Part shown: positions 1-9,290 of the stretch, piece after piece
How positions within the stretch are numbered: position 1 is the stretch's first letter
How the letters are laid out: each line of letters begins with the position of its first letter
Assembly (NCBI GenBank): GCA_943704495.1
Contig: CALSCR010001789.1
Span: 1-24,521 of the forward strand
Direction: 5' to 3'
Length of the DNA: 24,521 bases
Source of the DNA: Pigoraptor chileana
Lineage: Eukaryota > Opisthokonta > Filasterea
Notes under the pieces: generated by a model
What the model saw: only the letters and a program-made list of their open reading frames with translations
What the model was told of the DNA's origin: nothing
The model's database searches: none
Program-made: the position numbers and the translations under genes

Positions 1-72
<72 letters not shown>
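1..72. repeat. (CA)n microsatellite
   Basis: An uninterrupted dinucleotide CA tract of about 36 units at the left edge, followed by degenerate CA-rich sequence to about 110. It lies just upstream of the first recognisable sorting-nexin exon and is probably intronic, but the window edge hides the rest. Confidence 0.97.
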
Positions 73-78
<6 letters not shown>

Positions 79-115
79 CACGCACACACATGCACGCACA
101 CATATGCGGACATAG

Positions 116-1380
116 GATGCTCACTCGCCATGGACCAGTTGGCCGGCGACTTTGCCATACTCAAACTTGATACTGCCAGGAACACCCCATTAAGGTGCGT
201 TTGATGCTCAGATTACAGAAAGTTTGAGTGCACCTGCCATGCTTACTTTCGTATGTATGCGTGCCTGTGCGTGTACCTGTGTGTGCATGCAGGGAAATGA
301 GCGAAGTCGTCAAGGCGCTGCACCGTGCGCATCAAAGCTTTGAGGTGAGGCCATTGTGTGCATTGCGGCTACGTACTGTCTCCATCACGTGACGGAGTTT
401 CTCTTCATCTATTGTGACATCATGGTAGGGGGGTTACTCACTGCGGAAACAAATATTCCTGACTGTTTTCTCTTTTTATTTTTCCGACGCCTGTTTCAGT
501 TGCTGGAAATTGCGCAGGGACAGACACTGACGGGCATCTTTACGACATACCAATTGGACATTGAGGCTGTCAAGGTATGTACCGCAGAGGGCTTAAAAAG
601 GGATTTGCGCAGTCACGTGGGCGTCGATGCTCTATCACATGTGTTTGAATGCAATCTCCGCTGATGATTGTGTGTGTATGTGTGTGTGTGTGTGTGTGTC
701 CTCATCAGTTTGGTACATCGCTTTGGTTTGTTTGAATGGCCCGATCCTATAACTAATGTGTCCACTTGTATCCGTCACAGGAGCTTCTTGTTTTGCGATT
801 GCGCGCCATTTCCGATAAGGAATCGGCGACAAAGGCAAAGGAAGACCTGCTCCTCAAGAAGAAGGCGGGACGCGACGCCATGACAAAGGTACTGTACCGG
901 GCGTTAGGCCGCTGCGTGTGTGTGTGTCTTGTAATTCATGGATGCGCGCGTGCTGTTTCTGAGTCTCCTTCAGTTAGCCACACCTTGTAATTCCCGGCTC
1001 AATTTTTAATTTTTTAATTTTTTCATTCGTCTATTCGTGTGTTGTGTGTTCTCCTTTTTTTCTTTATCTTTACCTAAATTAGTGGGTATATTATACTATT
1101 TGTGTTTTCGGCATTATTTTTACTGATGCAGGCGGAGGCAAATGAGTCTGCGGCGGCGGTCACCCTGTCCCGCATGACAGATGTCGCCCGTAATGAGCTC
1201 ATTGCATTTAAGAGGCACAGAGAGTCGGACTTTCGCAAAGCCCTCCGCGAATTTGCCGACGCATCGCTTTCACAGGCGCGATTACAGCACAGTTTGTGGG
1301 AAACGGCGCTGGTGGAGATACGAAAGGCATCTCCGTCCACAGCAGCAGCAGCAGCAGGAGCCGAACAGTCGCACTGGTGA
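116..1380 (+). CDS. Sorting nexin, C-terminal BAR (Vps5-type) domain, 5' partial
   Basis: Probable exons are 116-194, 293-344, 500-574, 781-888 and 1132-1380 (stop TGA). All junctions are GT-AG and in phase, giving about 186 residues. The spliced product is an alpha-helical, Lys/Glu-rich segment. It ends with the pattern seen at the end of SNX1/SNX2/Vps5 BAR domains: the run NELIAFKRHRESDFRKAL, then a helix ending in a Trp (HSLWETALVEI). SNX-BAR proteins dimerise into curved membrane scaffolds on endosomes, usually with retromer or ESCPE-type cargo sorting. The PX domain and start codon must lie left of the window. The tail carries an alanine run encoded by (CAG)n, then ends in a Trp. The first exon (acceptor at 114-115) is the least certain. 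Which SNX subfamily it belongs to cannot be settled from the C-terminus alone. Confidence 0.82.
669..699. repeat. (TG)n microsatellite in a sorting-nexin intron
   Basis: TG run on the sense strand in the intron between exons 500-574 and 781-888. Confidence 0.93.
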
Positions 1381-1385
1381 TTAAA
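1380..1385 (+). terminator. Possible poly(A) signal ATTAAA
   Basis: ATTAAA overlaps the last base of the sorting-nexin stop codon. It is the common variant hexamer of eukaryotic polyadenylation. A very short 3' UTR would follow. No AATAAA was found close by. Confidence 0.35.
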
Positions 1386-1576
1386 TGTTTGACAACAACA
1401 ACTTACAACAATTGCTAATGTGTTTGTGATGAATATGTGATAAAATTATAGCAATTAAAAATACTTGAAATCAACCATCAATGGCGGCATCCCCATCGTG
1501 CGATCGACTGGCATGTGCACAGAAAAGCATGTCTTGTGCTGCTTGTATAACTGTCTGTTCCCTTGTTTTGTTTGCT

Positions 1577-1736
1577 CTTGTGACAACCACCTCTCAGGTA
1601 CACTTTCACTGACCAGGTCGGATGAGCAGTCTGTGTGCATGTGTGTGTGTGTGCGCGCCTGTTTATGTGGTCATAGCACTTGTGACAACCATCTCTAATT
1701 AAGATACACATTTCACTGACTACGTCGGATGAACAG
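1577..1736 (+). repeat. Imperfect direct repeat of about 55 bp
   Basis: Two copies, 1577-1629 and 1679-1736. Both start CTTGTGACAACCA and both contain TTTCACTGAC and GTCGGATGA followed by a CAG end. They differ by several substitutions and a small indel, and are separated by a GT-rich stretch. The repeat lies in the convergent 3' intergenic space between the sorting-nexin and VPS9 genes (1381-1979), in which no gene is seen. Confidence 0.8.
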
Positions 1737-1896
1737 AATTTGATCCAACACTGCGCTTTCGCAGCAGGTTCCACGGAATTGATTTTTTTTATATAAACCG
1801 AGTATGCGTTCGGGCGTAACACAAGTCAAGCGAAAGCACCCCGATTCAGACACGCCTGCGCAACCCACACTCGTCTGCACTGACTGCACACGTCCC

Positions 1897-1930
1897 ACTG
1901 CACGGACTGCACGGACTGCACGGACTGCAT
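1897..1930. repeat. 9-bp tandem repeat (ACTGCACGG)
   Basis: About 3.7 copies of the 9-mer ACTGCACGG, just past the 3' end of the VPS9-domain gene. No function can be read from it. Confidence 0.85.
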
Positions 1931-1979
1931 CGAGAGCCCCGGGGCGGCAGACTCAGCTCAGCCCAGCCGGGTGGGCCTG

Positions 1980-4900
1980 TTACTTTGCGGCGCCAGGCAC
2001 AATCACATCATCGTCCGTGAGCGTCGCCACAAATTCCAGCGACGTCTGCAGCGTGACTACCATGTATCCGGCCTCCCCCAACATCGAGTTGCCCTCAAGA
2101 AAGTCCCCGAGCATCGCACAGTGGCTGCCGAGATCTCGGATCCTGCTGCGAATGATCACGTACCCTAGCAACGGAAGTAGGTCGGCGCATCCGAGGAACT
2201 GGCTTGCAGGCCCCTTCCAATGCATGTCGATCGCCGCGTGAATCGCCCGCGTCGTCGACAGCAGGCAGGCGAGCTTATTCGCGGGTGAACGCGCACGTTC
2301 CATGCCCCGAAACGCCCCAATGGCGTCCTGAAATGGCTTGATGCCCTTGGCATGGATGTCCAGACAGAACTTCGGGGATACGCCGAGGTGCGACGGGAGC
2401 ACGCCTGCGTATCGCGCCATTTGTCGGGCGATGAGAGCGTCCTTCGCGCCATGTTCCTCCCGGTACAGCCCCAGTAGCACATCGTGCATCCGGCCAAACA
2501 CCGCCGCCTCCACCGCCGACCGCAGCCCCGCCCGCGCATCTCGCATGTCCCTCCGCCCGAGTCCACCGGATGCAAGCCCTCGTGCCGCGCCCCGCTGACT
2601 TCCCGCACCCACACACGCGGCCCCATTCGCGTCTCCCGAAGAACGCCCGTCTTCAAGGCCAAAGACGCCTCTCAAACTGCGCGCTGTGCGGCGAATGTAG
2701 CGCCGCACATCGCCAATCGCCGACGCAATGCGCTCGTGAACAACCGTCGCAGCGTGGTGTTCGGCTGACCCCGGCGCCACACCAGAGGCCGCAGGAGACG
2801 ATGTGTGCAGTAGCGACGCCGGCTGAGCGTATGCAGTCTTCATCGACGCGCAGAATAGCTCCAGAGAGCGCCCCAGGGGATGTCTCGCCCACCGCATCAT
2901 GCCAATCACGTGCTGCCCAATGAGCTCAGCCCTGTCGAGCGACGGCATCGATGGGCGCGTTCCTCGCGGGGTCGATTCGCCACTCCGAATGCCCCCGCCG
3001 CCGGTGTCACCACCAGATGAAAACCCGCCGTCAGTGCTGTTGCCGTCGCGATTGTGCTCGTCGTCCGAGCCGCCGCCACAGTCATCGTCATCCTCATCCT
3101 CGGAGGAAGAATCGACCCCGTTACCTTTACCTGCCGATGGTGATCTGAGTGCGGATACGTCTACTTTACCGAGACTCTCCCCGATCGATTCGGGGCTGAA
3201 TGTGGAGGAAAGGGGCGAGCGCTCGGATCCTGGAACCGCTGATGTTCGCTGAAGGCCAAAGCTCCTCTCAAGCGCGTCTCGCATCGATTCGCGCACACGA
3301 ATGGCGAATATTTTGTCGGAAAACAGGCGGTTGCGCTCGAGGCGCGTGCGCACGACATCCTCGTGTGCGCCCACATACACCGCCTGCGTAGCGACATCCA
3401 CCGCCGAGTCCACGCCGACTCCAGACGACAAGTTAATGACGCCCGCACTCGCCGTTGTAATGTGGCGCGCGGCAGTTGTGTTGGACCGCGACGTGCGCCT
3501 GAGACGCGCACCAGAAGATGCTGTCGCAGATGCTGTTGTTGTGGAGGAAACAGTTGATTGTGCTGTTGTTGATGCTTTTCCGGAGGCCGTCGGGGAACTT
3601 GGTCCGGACCCTCTCGGAGAATTCCCGCGGTTACTAGCTCCAACGACAGCTCCGACGGACAGCTCCCTGCGAATGGAAGCGAGCGTGGCGTGCGTTTTCG
3701 ATCCAGCGCGCCTCTTGAGGGCATCGGCGACGCTTTCGCGTGCGGTGAGCACAAGCGTCAATTCACGCCACGCGTCGTCTCGTTCCCTGCGAAGTTTGCG
3801 GAGACGTGTTGGCGTCGGGTCATCATCATCATCATTGTTGTCATTGTTGTTGTTGTAGTTGTTGTTGTCATCGCCGCGCCCACCAATGTTAGCAGCACGT
3901 GACACGGACCGCCTTCCCTCACGTCGGTCACTCCCGCGCTCTTTCTCCCCCTGAGATGGCTGCGCAGAAGACGATGTCAGAGACACTTTTCTGACAGTAG
4001 CACTCTCCCTCTCGACGTTGACGGCCTCCTGCAGCTCCTCGAGACGACGACGCGATCGGTCGACCGTGTCGACAAGCCCGGCAAGAAACGATGTGAGAAA
4101 ATCACTGCCACACCCGGCCGCCCGTGCCGAGATCTCGGGAAGGAGCCTGCGCTGCATGGATTTGACCGTCTCTTTGAGTGTCTGCGTTTTAACGGCGAGA
4201 ATTTCCAGTTCTGCCTCAATGCGCTCGATTGTGCTCGCCTGTCTAGACATCATAGACTGGAGCAACGTCGACGGACACGATTCCGGGAGTACCATTGGGC
4301 AAACGTAACCCACGAGTAGGTCGTGCACACCCTGGGCAATCGCGGCGTCTGTCTCGCGGGAAAGCAGAGAGGATGTGGTTGAGGTTGCAGAGGAGGAGGA
4401 CGACGACAGCGAATACCGGGATGGGCGCTGTTGTGGCACAGGGGCGTGTTGTTGTTGTTGTTGTTGTTGCACGTCGACAACACCTGCCAGAGTCGAATTG
4501 AGTGCCTCTGTGAGGGCGTTCTCCATCGATCCCTCACGCGACATCAAGAGCGATTTAAGCGGAGCAATCAGCGACGCCGACGACGCCGACGCATCTGTCG
4601 ACGGAAACATCTTGTCCAAAACATCCAGCGCGACCCCCGCACCCTCCGTCGCAAGCGGGGCAGTCCACTTCCGGCCGTCTGCATACCGGCACGTGACCGT
4701 TCCGGTGAAGAGATTGCCTCCGTTATGGCCCATGGACATGGACGCCGCGGGTGACGCGGGTCGAGAAGACGGACGAGATGAAGATGCAGAAGACATGCCC
4801 TTGGAATGCAGTCCACCAGGAGACACGCGCACATCAATCAGCATCTCGTCAATAACAGCCACTCGCCATATGCTTGAGTCGGCCTCGAGAGCAACGGTTG

Positions 4901-5465
4901 CATCCATCGCCTCTGATCTCAATGCCTTTCCGTTGATCCTGAGGAAGCAGCCGTCAAAGGTAACTACAAAGCGCGCTTGCAAGGGCTCTGAAGACCCCCT
5001 CTGCACGCTGTGCGAAATGCTTTCGGCCGAGAGACGCCGCAAGACATCCACAGAGCTCCTCCGACGAGCAGAGAGAACACTGAGCACATCGGCGTCGTCT
5101 CCATCGGCGTCGCAGTCCTGGCAACCACCATAGGCCGGCAATGCCGCAGGAGAGGCATCGCTAATCCCCGCAAAAATCGACCCGCTTGCATCATGGCGGG
5201 ATGCATCAACAAGTGAGGATCGTCGCGAGTTACCGTCGATTGCCGTCTGTCCAGAGGGAGCAGACGAGGACACGGTCGAGTCTGAGCGTAAGGTCGTTGG
5301 CGTTTGTGTTACTTGTGTTGGCGTTGCTTGAGCTGATGCTGCTGGTGTGGATGCCGCTTGTGTTGCTGGCGGGAAGAAGCCGTCGTCGTCCGTGAGAGGG
5401 AACACCGCAAACGCGGGCTCTGTTGGCGGCGCAGCAAACGGAGAAAAGCGGAACTGCACCAGCAT
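1980..5465 (-). CDS. VPS9-domain protein, probable Rab5-family GEF
   Basis: An intronless frame of 1,161 residues, from ATG at 5465 (A at -3) to TAA at 1980-1982. The last ~160 residues resemble a VPS9 domain, the catalytic unit that loads GTP on Rab5/Rab21-type GTPases at early endosomes. At about residues 1096-1102 it reads LLPLLGYVIIRS, followed by GEAGYMVVTLQTSLEFV, matching the family's '(D)LLP...YV' and 'GY..TTL..AI.F' helices. Upstream, residues ~165-285 form a possible beta-rich module (starting RFVVTFDG). Residues ~332-339 are polyQ. Predicted coiled coils lie at ~406-490 and ~550-590, separated by an Asn/Asp run. A Ser/Asp/Gly-rich acidic linker precedes the helical region before VPS9. 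No Ras-association, ankyrin or FYVE module is visible, so the family member (Rabex, RIN, Vps9, GAPVD1-like) is unresolved. A TTG 15 bases upstream is not needed as a start. Confidence 0.87.
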   Translation of the reverse strand: MLVQFRFSPFAAPPTEPAFAVFPLTDDDGFFPPATQAASTPAASAQATPTQVTQTPTTLRSDSTVSSSAPSGQTAIDGNSRRSSLVDASRHDASGSIFAGISDASPAALPAYGGCQDCDADGDDADVLSVLSARRRSSVDVLRRLSAESISHSVQRGSSEPLQARFVVTFDGCFLRINGKALRSEAMDATVALEADSSIWRVAVIDEMLIDVRVSPGGLHSKGMSSASSSRPSSRPASPAASMSMGHNGGNLFTGTVTCRYADGRKWTAPLATEGAGVALDVLDKMFPSTDASASSASLIAPLKSLLMSREGSMENALTEALNSTLAGVVDVQQQQQQQHAPVPQQRPSRYSLSSSSSSATSTTSSLLSRETDAAIAQGVHDLLVGYVCPMVLPESCPSTLLQSMMSRQASTIERIEAELEILAVKTQTLKETVKSMQRRLLPEISARAAGCGSDFLTSFLAGLVDTVDRSRRRLEELQEAVNVERESATVRKVSLTSSSAQPSQGEKERGSDRREGRRSVSRAANIGGRGDDNNNYNNNNDNNDDDDDPTPTRLRKLRRERDDAWRELTLVLTARESVADALKRRAGSKTHATLASIRRELSVGAVVGASNRGNSPRGSGPSSPTASGKASTTAQSTVSSTTTASATASSGARLRRTSRSNTTAARHITTASAGVINLSSGVGVDSAVDVATQAVYVGAHEDVVRTRLERNRLFSDKIFAIRVRESMRDALERSFGLQRTSAVPGSERSPLSSTFSPESIGESLGKVDVSALRSPSAGKGNGVDSSSEDEDDDDCGGGSDDEHNRDGNSTDGGFSSGGDTGGGGIRSGESTPRGTRPSMPSLDRAELIGQHVIGMMRWARHPLGRSLELFCASMKTAYAQPASLLHTSSPAASGVAPGSAEHHAATVVHERIASAIGDVRRYIRRTARSLRGVFGLEDGRSSGDANGAACVGAGSQRGAARGLASGGLGRRDMRDARAGLRSAVEAAVFGRMHDVLLGLYREEHGAKDALIARQMARYAGVLPSHLGVSPKFCLDIHAKGIKPFQDAIGAFRGMERARSPANKLACLLSTTRAIHAAIDMHWKGPASQFLGCADLLPLLGYVIIRSRIRDLGSHCAMLGDFLEGNSMLGEAGYMVVTLQTSLEFVATLTDDDVIVPGAAK

Positions 5466-6119
5466 TTTCCAGCCAATCAAAGATGCCCTGTAGTCGTTTG
5501 GTCTGTCGCTCTACGGCGTTATCATGGTGTCACCATTGCCGACGGCCACAGTGGCGATGGAGGGGCCTGCTAATGGAGCTCGGTCGGGAACTTGACTCCC
5601 AACCGCACGCCAGTACAGCACAAACGTGTAATGGATCGCGTGCGCGAGTTTGTTTACATACTTGTCTGATGTGTGGTCGGTTGTCCGAGATTATCTCACT
5701 GCAATTCCCTTTCAATGAGTCAAAACTGTGTATCTGTTTGTCAGTGTGTGTTTGCAGTGTGCGTTTGTAGGAGTGTGACGGTTCAAAAACAATCCTAATG
5801 TGTGCGTCTTCTTGCAACTACCGACACTAATGTGAACAAGAACCTCATTCACACTCTGCCCCACGTGATTGGAAAAAAATAACGATCACGAGATCACGTG
5901 ACTTATCCGGACAGAAGCGGACAGGCCACGTGACTGTCCGATCGCGTCAGATTAGCGAACTTTACCACAGCATGCCGCTGCCGCACATGCATGGAGGGGC
6001 GACAACTAAACCACATTGACATTATGCGATGATAGACTATTCAAGCTCTGTTATGATGTGGTTTGCACTGATGCGAGGCCGTTGACCCGTGCCGATTGCG
6101 CAACTGAACCCAACTGACC
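5466..6119. promoter_or_regulatory. Divergent promoter between VPS9 gene and DCC gene
   Basis: A 654-bp gap between two start codons facing apart. No convincing coding frame. It contains three CACGTG E-boxes within 71 bp (5862-5867, 5895-5900, 5927-5932). The first is joined directly to ATTGG, an inverted CCAAT box. This is what a compact bidirectional promoter looks like. The binding factor is unknown; bHLH-zip proteins are the known readers of CACGTG. Confidence 0.7.
5918..5940. promoter_or_regulatory. Inverted repeat enclosing an E-box
   Basis: Arms CGGACAG (5918-5924) and CTGTCCG (5934-5940) are exact reverse complements and flank GCCACGTGA. A partial further copy of the arm (GGACAG) lies at 5909-5914. 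Possibly an extended dimer-binding site. Confidence 0.6.
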
Positions 6120-7244
6120 ATGCCACCTGGAATAACTGGAAGGGGTCTTGTCGTCTTTGACGGCGTGTGCGGCCTCTGCGGTCGATTCGTCAAGTTTGCA
6201 GCGCGCCACGACACAGGAGATGCACTTCGGTTTGCAGCACTTCCATCGAAAGTGAGGAGGAATTGGAATTTTCATTCCATTGTGGTTCCTGATCGATTTC
6301 GCCTTTTGTGTTGTGCTTCCTAGTGTTTCCCCCCGCAGAAATGAAATAGTTTTTAGATTCGTGCGAATCACGAGAAGTTTGTCAAGTGTGTAATTTGCAT
6401 CTGACAAACACCATTCCCCTCTCTACATGATCCCACCAGGTTGCAAGGGCTGCGCTTCAGAGTGTAAATGTGTCTGAGGAAGATGCAATGTCACGCATGG
6501 TATATGTGGAAGGCGATGGCCGTGTCTTGAGGGGCTCGACTGCAGTACTGACAGTGATGAGGTGAATGTTGTTCTAATTGATTGTTCAACGCTTTTCTTG
6601 AGTGCGTTTAGATCGAAAGCTGCACCCGCTGTTTGATTCGCGCACGCTTTTCTTTTAAGAAGTCGCCACGTTGTTGTTTGAATTGTGGAGTCCAAAGACA
6701 CTGACTTGCATAAGCTGCACGTTGTTATTCATGGTATGCACTATGACAGCCACCTCCGCTTTCCCATATCAATGCTTGGACTGTTGCTTTGGATACCGGA
6801 ATGGGTGAGTTTGTCTGTCTCTGCCCTTAGACAGCAAGAATGAAAAAAACACAAATCGGCGCCCTTTGTGCACCTGACGGTTCTCCGCTTCTCTCACTGT
6901 AAAGAGAACTAAAACACGCGTGAGGATCACCACCTAATCTTATTTATGTATCGTGTATAATGGTTACTGCTTGCAATCGACGCCGGGGAGTACGATTGAC
7001 ACATATGCAACAAAACAAACCACAACACACACACGCGCAGGTGCGTGAGTGGGTGTATGATTCCGTGGCGACACGCCGCTACCGCCTTTTTGGAAAAGAG
7101 ACAGTCACGTGCACGCGTCGCTCTGACAGCGCGTTTCGGCGTCGGTTTGTCGTGGACGAACATGACAACATCGGCGATACAGACGACATCAGCACCACGG
7201 GGCCCCATGTGGCCCCGGAAATGCACCCGCGACAGTGTGTGTGA
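6120..7244 (+). CDS. DCC-family (DUF393) thiol-disulfide oxidoreductase-like protein
   Basis: Four exons: 6120-6251, 6440-6561, 6750-6804 and 7041-7244 (TGA). Introns are GT-AG and phases join, giving 170 residues. The N-terminus carries the family signature VVFDGVCGLC, with D14, C17 and C20, the residues the DCC family is named for. Next come the usual FAALPS segment and a GSTAVL helix. Then LRFPISMLGLLLWIPEW and REWVYDSVATRRYRLFGK match the family's 'IP..lRd.vY..vA..RYr.fGk' block. DUF393 proteins are thioredoxin-like in fold prediction and usually lack a characterised substrate. No signal peptide or membrane segment is seen. The third exon's acceptor (6748-6749) was chosen over the AG in CATAAG at 6709 because only it keeps the frame. 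Start context is A at -3. Confidence 0.92.
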
Positions 7245-7478
7245 TTGATGCGCGTCTGTGTAGTGTGCAGTGTGTAGTGTGCGTGTGTGTGTGTGTGGGC
7301 CTAATGGCGCCCAGAGGGACGCGCCACCACACCGTTATCGTGGCGAACAGCAAACGACCATCACGTCCTCGGGGACGTCAGTTTGCAACTCTCTATCTCT
7401 CTCTCTCTCTTTTGGAGTCCATGGGCATAGCGCCTATGACACTGACTTTGAATCCTATATCTCTCAACACCAATCTCT
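7245..7478. other. Convergent 3' intergenic spacer
   Basis: A 234-bp spacer between the ends of the DCC gene and the left glycosyltransferase gene. It holds a GT run near 7280-7298 and a CT run near 7400-7410. I see no gene and no clear AATAAA. Confidence 0.7.
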
Positions 7479-9290
7479 TCAGAAGAAGGGGTTGTCATGG
7501 GCGTTGTTTCCGTCCGCGCTCGCTCTCTCGAGAAGCTTTGTTCTGTAGCTGCGCATGTACGCGAGACGCACGTCCCCCGTGTGCGGCACCGTCCGCGAGA
7601 GGCTTGTATTGAGGTCGGGGCCGACCATGCACGTCCGCTCCATGCGCTCGTAGTATGGCGGAATCGGCGGCGTCTTCCAAAAGTGAACGTATGCGTTGAA
7701 TGCAGCCTCCGTTATGAACATCCCGCGCGTTTTTGCGAGATATCGCTCCATGAATTCGCCGTCGCCGCCGAAGCGCGTCTCGTCAAACTCGCCAACGCGC
7801 TTGAACACAGACATTTTGGCCATCAATGTGCCGAGTGCGAGAATTTCTCGGCAACAGAATTTGTAGTCACCGCGGGCGTTGCGGTGCACGCGCGCCGCGT
7901 TGGCCATCTTTGCAATGCTGGACAGCGGGAGTTTGAATACCGACGCGGGAACATGTGTCCGGACGTAGAGTGCGGTCGTTATTTCTGCCCTGTTGTCGAT
8001 GATGGGCTCTATTTGGGTGGCGAAGCGCATGGGAAGCGAATAGTCGTCGGCGTCGTGGTTTGCGTAGATCTCTGCGTCGGGACTGCACTGGCGCAAGCCG
8101 ACATTCCGCGACGAATATGCGCCAATGTTGCGCTTGTTTGTGACGAGAACGACACGCGGATCCGTCTTTGCAATGCTGGCGACAATTGAGGCACTGTCAT
8201 CGGCACTGCCGTCGTCGACAACGACCACCTCGATGTGTGCGTATGTCTGAGACAGCAGAGAGCGCACAGCGTATTCTATTGTCTCTGCCGAGTCCTTCAT
8301 TGCGACGACGGCGCACACTTTCGGAAGTGGAAGTGGCGGCGGCGGTTGAGCATAAAGCGAAGCATCCCACCTCAGCGAATCGAGCGTCGCATCTTCAGGC
8401 AATGCAGTTGAAATGACTAAATTCGGGTGCAACACGAGCGACTCGTTGTGAAAGAGCGAACTGACCGCCCGCAGCGCGCCATAATCCACCGGGTATATGC
8501 CCTTCCGCAACTCAAACAGAATGAGGTCATATGCAGAGTAATGCACGCCGACCGCGAACGCCCCGGAGGTCGTCGTTGGGTGATATGCAACGCCGCCGGA
8601 TGCGCCAGACCACGTGACTCCCTCCCAGTCGGCCTGATACGCGCCCAGAAAGAGAAGCTTCCAGTCTGAGCGGATGATGCGCACTTTTGCGTCGAATTCG
8701 GCGGTGAATTGCGAGTGCATCTGCAGATCATCACTGAGAATGACTATGCGTGCATAACCGCGCTTCTTTGCCTGCGTGATGATGTTGTCCCAGGTCTTTA
8801 ACAGCGCGTGATCGTGTGCGTGCGCAAGTAGTTTGCCGCGGCCTATGCGTATCTCATACTCTGTTAGTGGCTTGCGAGAGTGTGCAGATGCCCGCTGAGT
8901 AATCTCCTTTCCTTCGGGATCCACTAGCGCCATCCGCTCGGCCTTGTCAATGTTGAGATTGCGGAATGTTGCTCGCATTGTGTCCCTCGCCATTTTCATT
9001 TTGTCGGCGTTAATGTAAAACACGCGGTCAAAATACTCGTCGAGTTGTATGATGCCGTCATTGTTTGCATCGAGTAAAAGCGCATCCTGCTCGTTGCACG
9101 CGGGTGATCCCAGTGCAAACGCGGCACCGTCGCCGCCAGCGCTAAACCATCCCGGCGAAGCAGACCCGGACTCATTGCCTCCGAAGACATGGACGATTAC
9201 GAACAAAACGCAGACAACAGTGACAAATGCAAACGCATCCGACTTGCGGATGCGACCGGCAAGCAGGCGCTGAATCACTCGGCGCTCCAT
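7479..9290 (-). CDS. Membrane-anchored EF-hand / GT25-like / GT2 glycosyltransferase (copy A)
   Basis: Intronless, 603 residues, ATG at 9290 to TGA at 7479-7481. Domain order: short basic tail; one membrane segment (~20-37, FAFVTVVCVLFVIVHVF), as in type II Golgi or ER enzymes; one canonical EF-hand loop at 74-85 (D74, N76, D78, G79, D84, E85); a GT25-like module (~87-290) starting DRVFYIN with YARIVILSDD and KLLFLGA; a Pro-rich hinge (~316-323); and a GT2-type GT-A module (~324-540) with CAVVAMKDSAETIEYAVRSL, VVVVDDGS (nucleotide binding) and HDADD at 412-416 in the DxD metal-site position. GT25 and GT2 enzymes transfer sugars from nucleotide donors; the acceptor and sugar here are unknown. 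The frame stays open for 160 codons upstream, but the paralogue aligns from this ATG. The copy at 10111 shares the architecture. Confidence 0.87.
   Translation of the reverse strand: MERRVIQRLLAGRIRKSDAFAFVTVVCVLFVIVHVFGGNESGSASPGWFSAGGDGAAFALGSPACNEQDALLLDANNDGIIQLDEYFDRVFYINADKMKMARDTMRATFRNLNIDKAERMALVDPEGKEITQRASAHSRKPLTEYEIRIGRGKLLAHAHDHALLKTWDNIITQAKKRGYARIVILSDDLQMHSQFTAEFDAKVRIIRSDWKLLFLGAYQADWEGVTWSGASGGVAYHPTTTSGAFAVGVHYSAYDLILFELRKGIYPVDYGALRAVSSLFHNESLVLHPNLVISTALPEDATLDSLRWDASLYAQPPPPLPLPKVCAVVAMKDSAETIEYAVRSLLSQTYAHIEVVVVDDGSADDSASIVASIAKTDPRVVLVTNKRNIGAYSSRNVGLRQCSPDAEIYANHDADDYSLPMRFATQIEPIIDNRAEITTALYVRTHVPASVFKLPLSSIAKMANAARVHRNARGDYKFCCREILALGTLMAKMSVFKRVGEFDETRFGGDGEFMERYLAKTRGMFITEAAFNAYVHFWKTPPIPPYYERMERTCMVGPDLNTSLSRTVPHTGDVRLAYMRSYRTKLLERASADGNNAHDNPFF
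8043..8321 (-). repeat. Inverted near-identical block shared with 11089-11367
   Basis: This 279-bp stretch codes for the first 93 residues of the GT2 module. By hand alignment it differs from the matching stretch of the plus-strand paralogue at about 16 positions (roughly 94% identity), with no indels. Sequence on both sides is much more divergent. Confidence 0.88.

Noticed and set aside
1-72. Regular repeats as a CRISPR-like array
   Set aside because: Simple dinucleotide tract without unique spacers, in a eukaryotic intron-rich setting.
1804-2241. Plus-strand open frame of 145 codons
   Set aside because: Mostly antisense to the VPS9-domain coding end and made partly of the 9-bp repeat (TAR TAR TAR). 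No family resemblance.
5466-5480. TTG start five codons upstream of the VPS9 gene
   Set aside because: Eukaryotic initiation at TTG is unlikely and an ATG in good context follows at once.
5862-5872. ER stress element (ERSE/ERSE-II) for ATF6
   Set aside because: CCAAT and CCACG halves are present, but their orientation and spacing do not fit CCAAT-N9-CCACG or ATTGG-N-CCACG.
6709-6749. Earlier acceptor for the third DCC exon
   Set aside because: It would shift the frame and destroy the conserved IPEW...YRLFGK block. The AG at 6748-6749 keeps both frame and family spacing.
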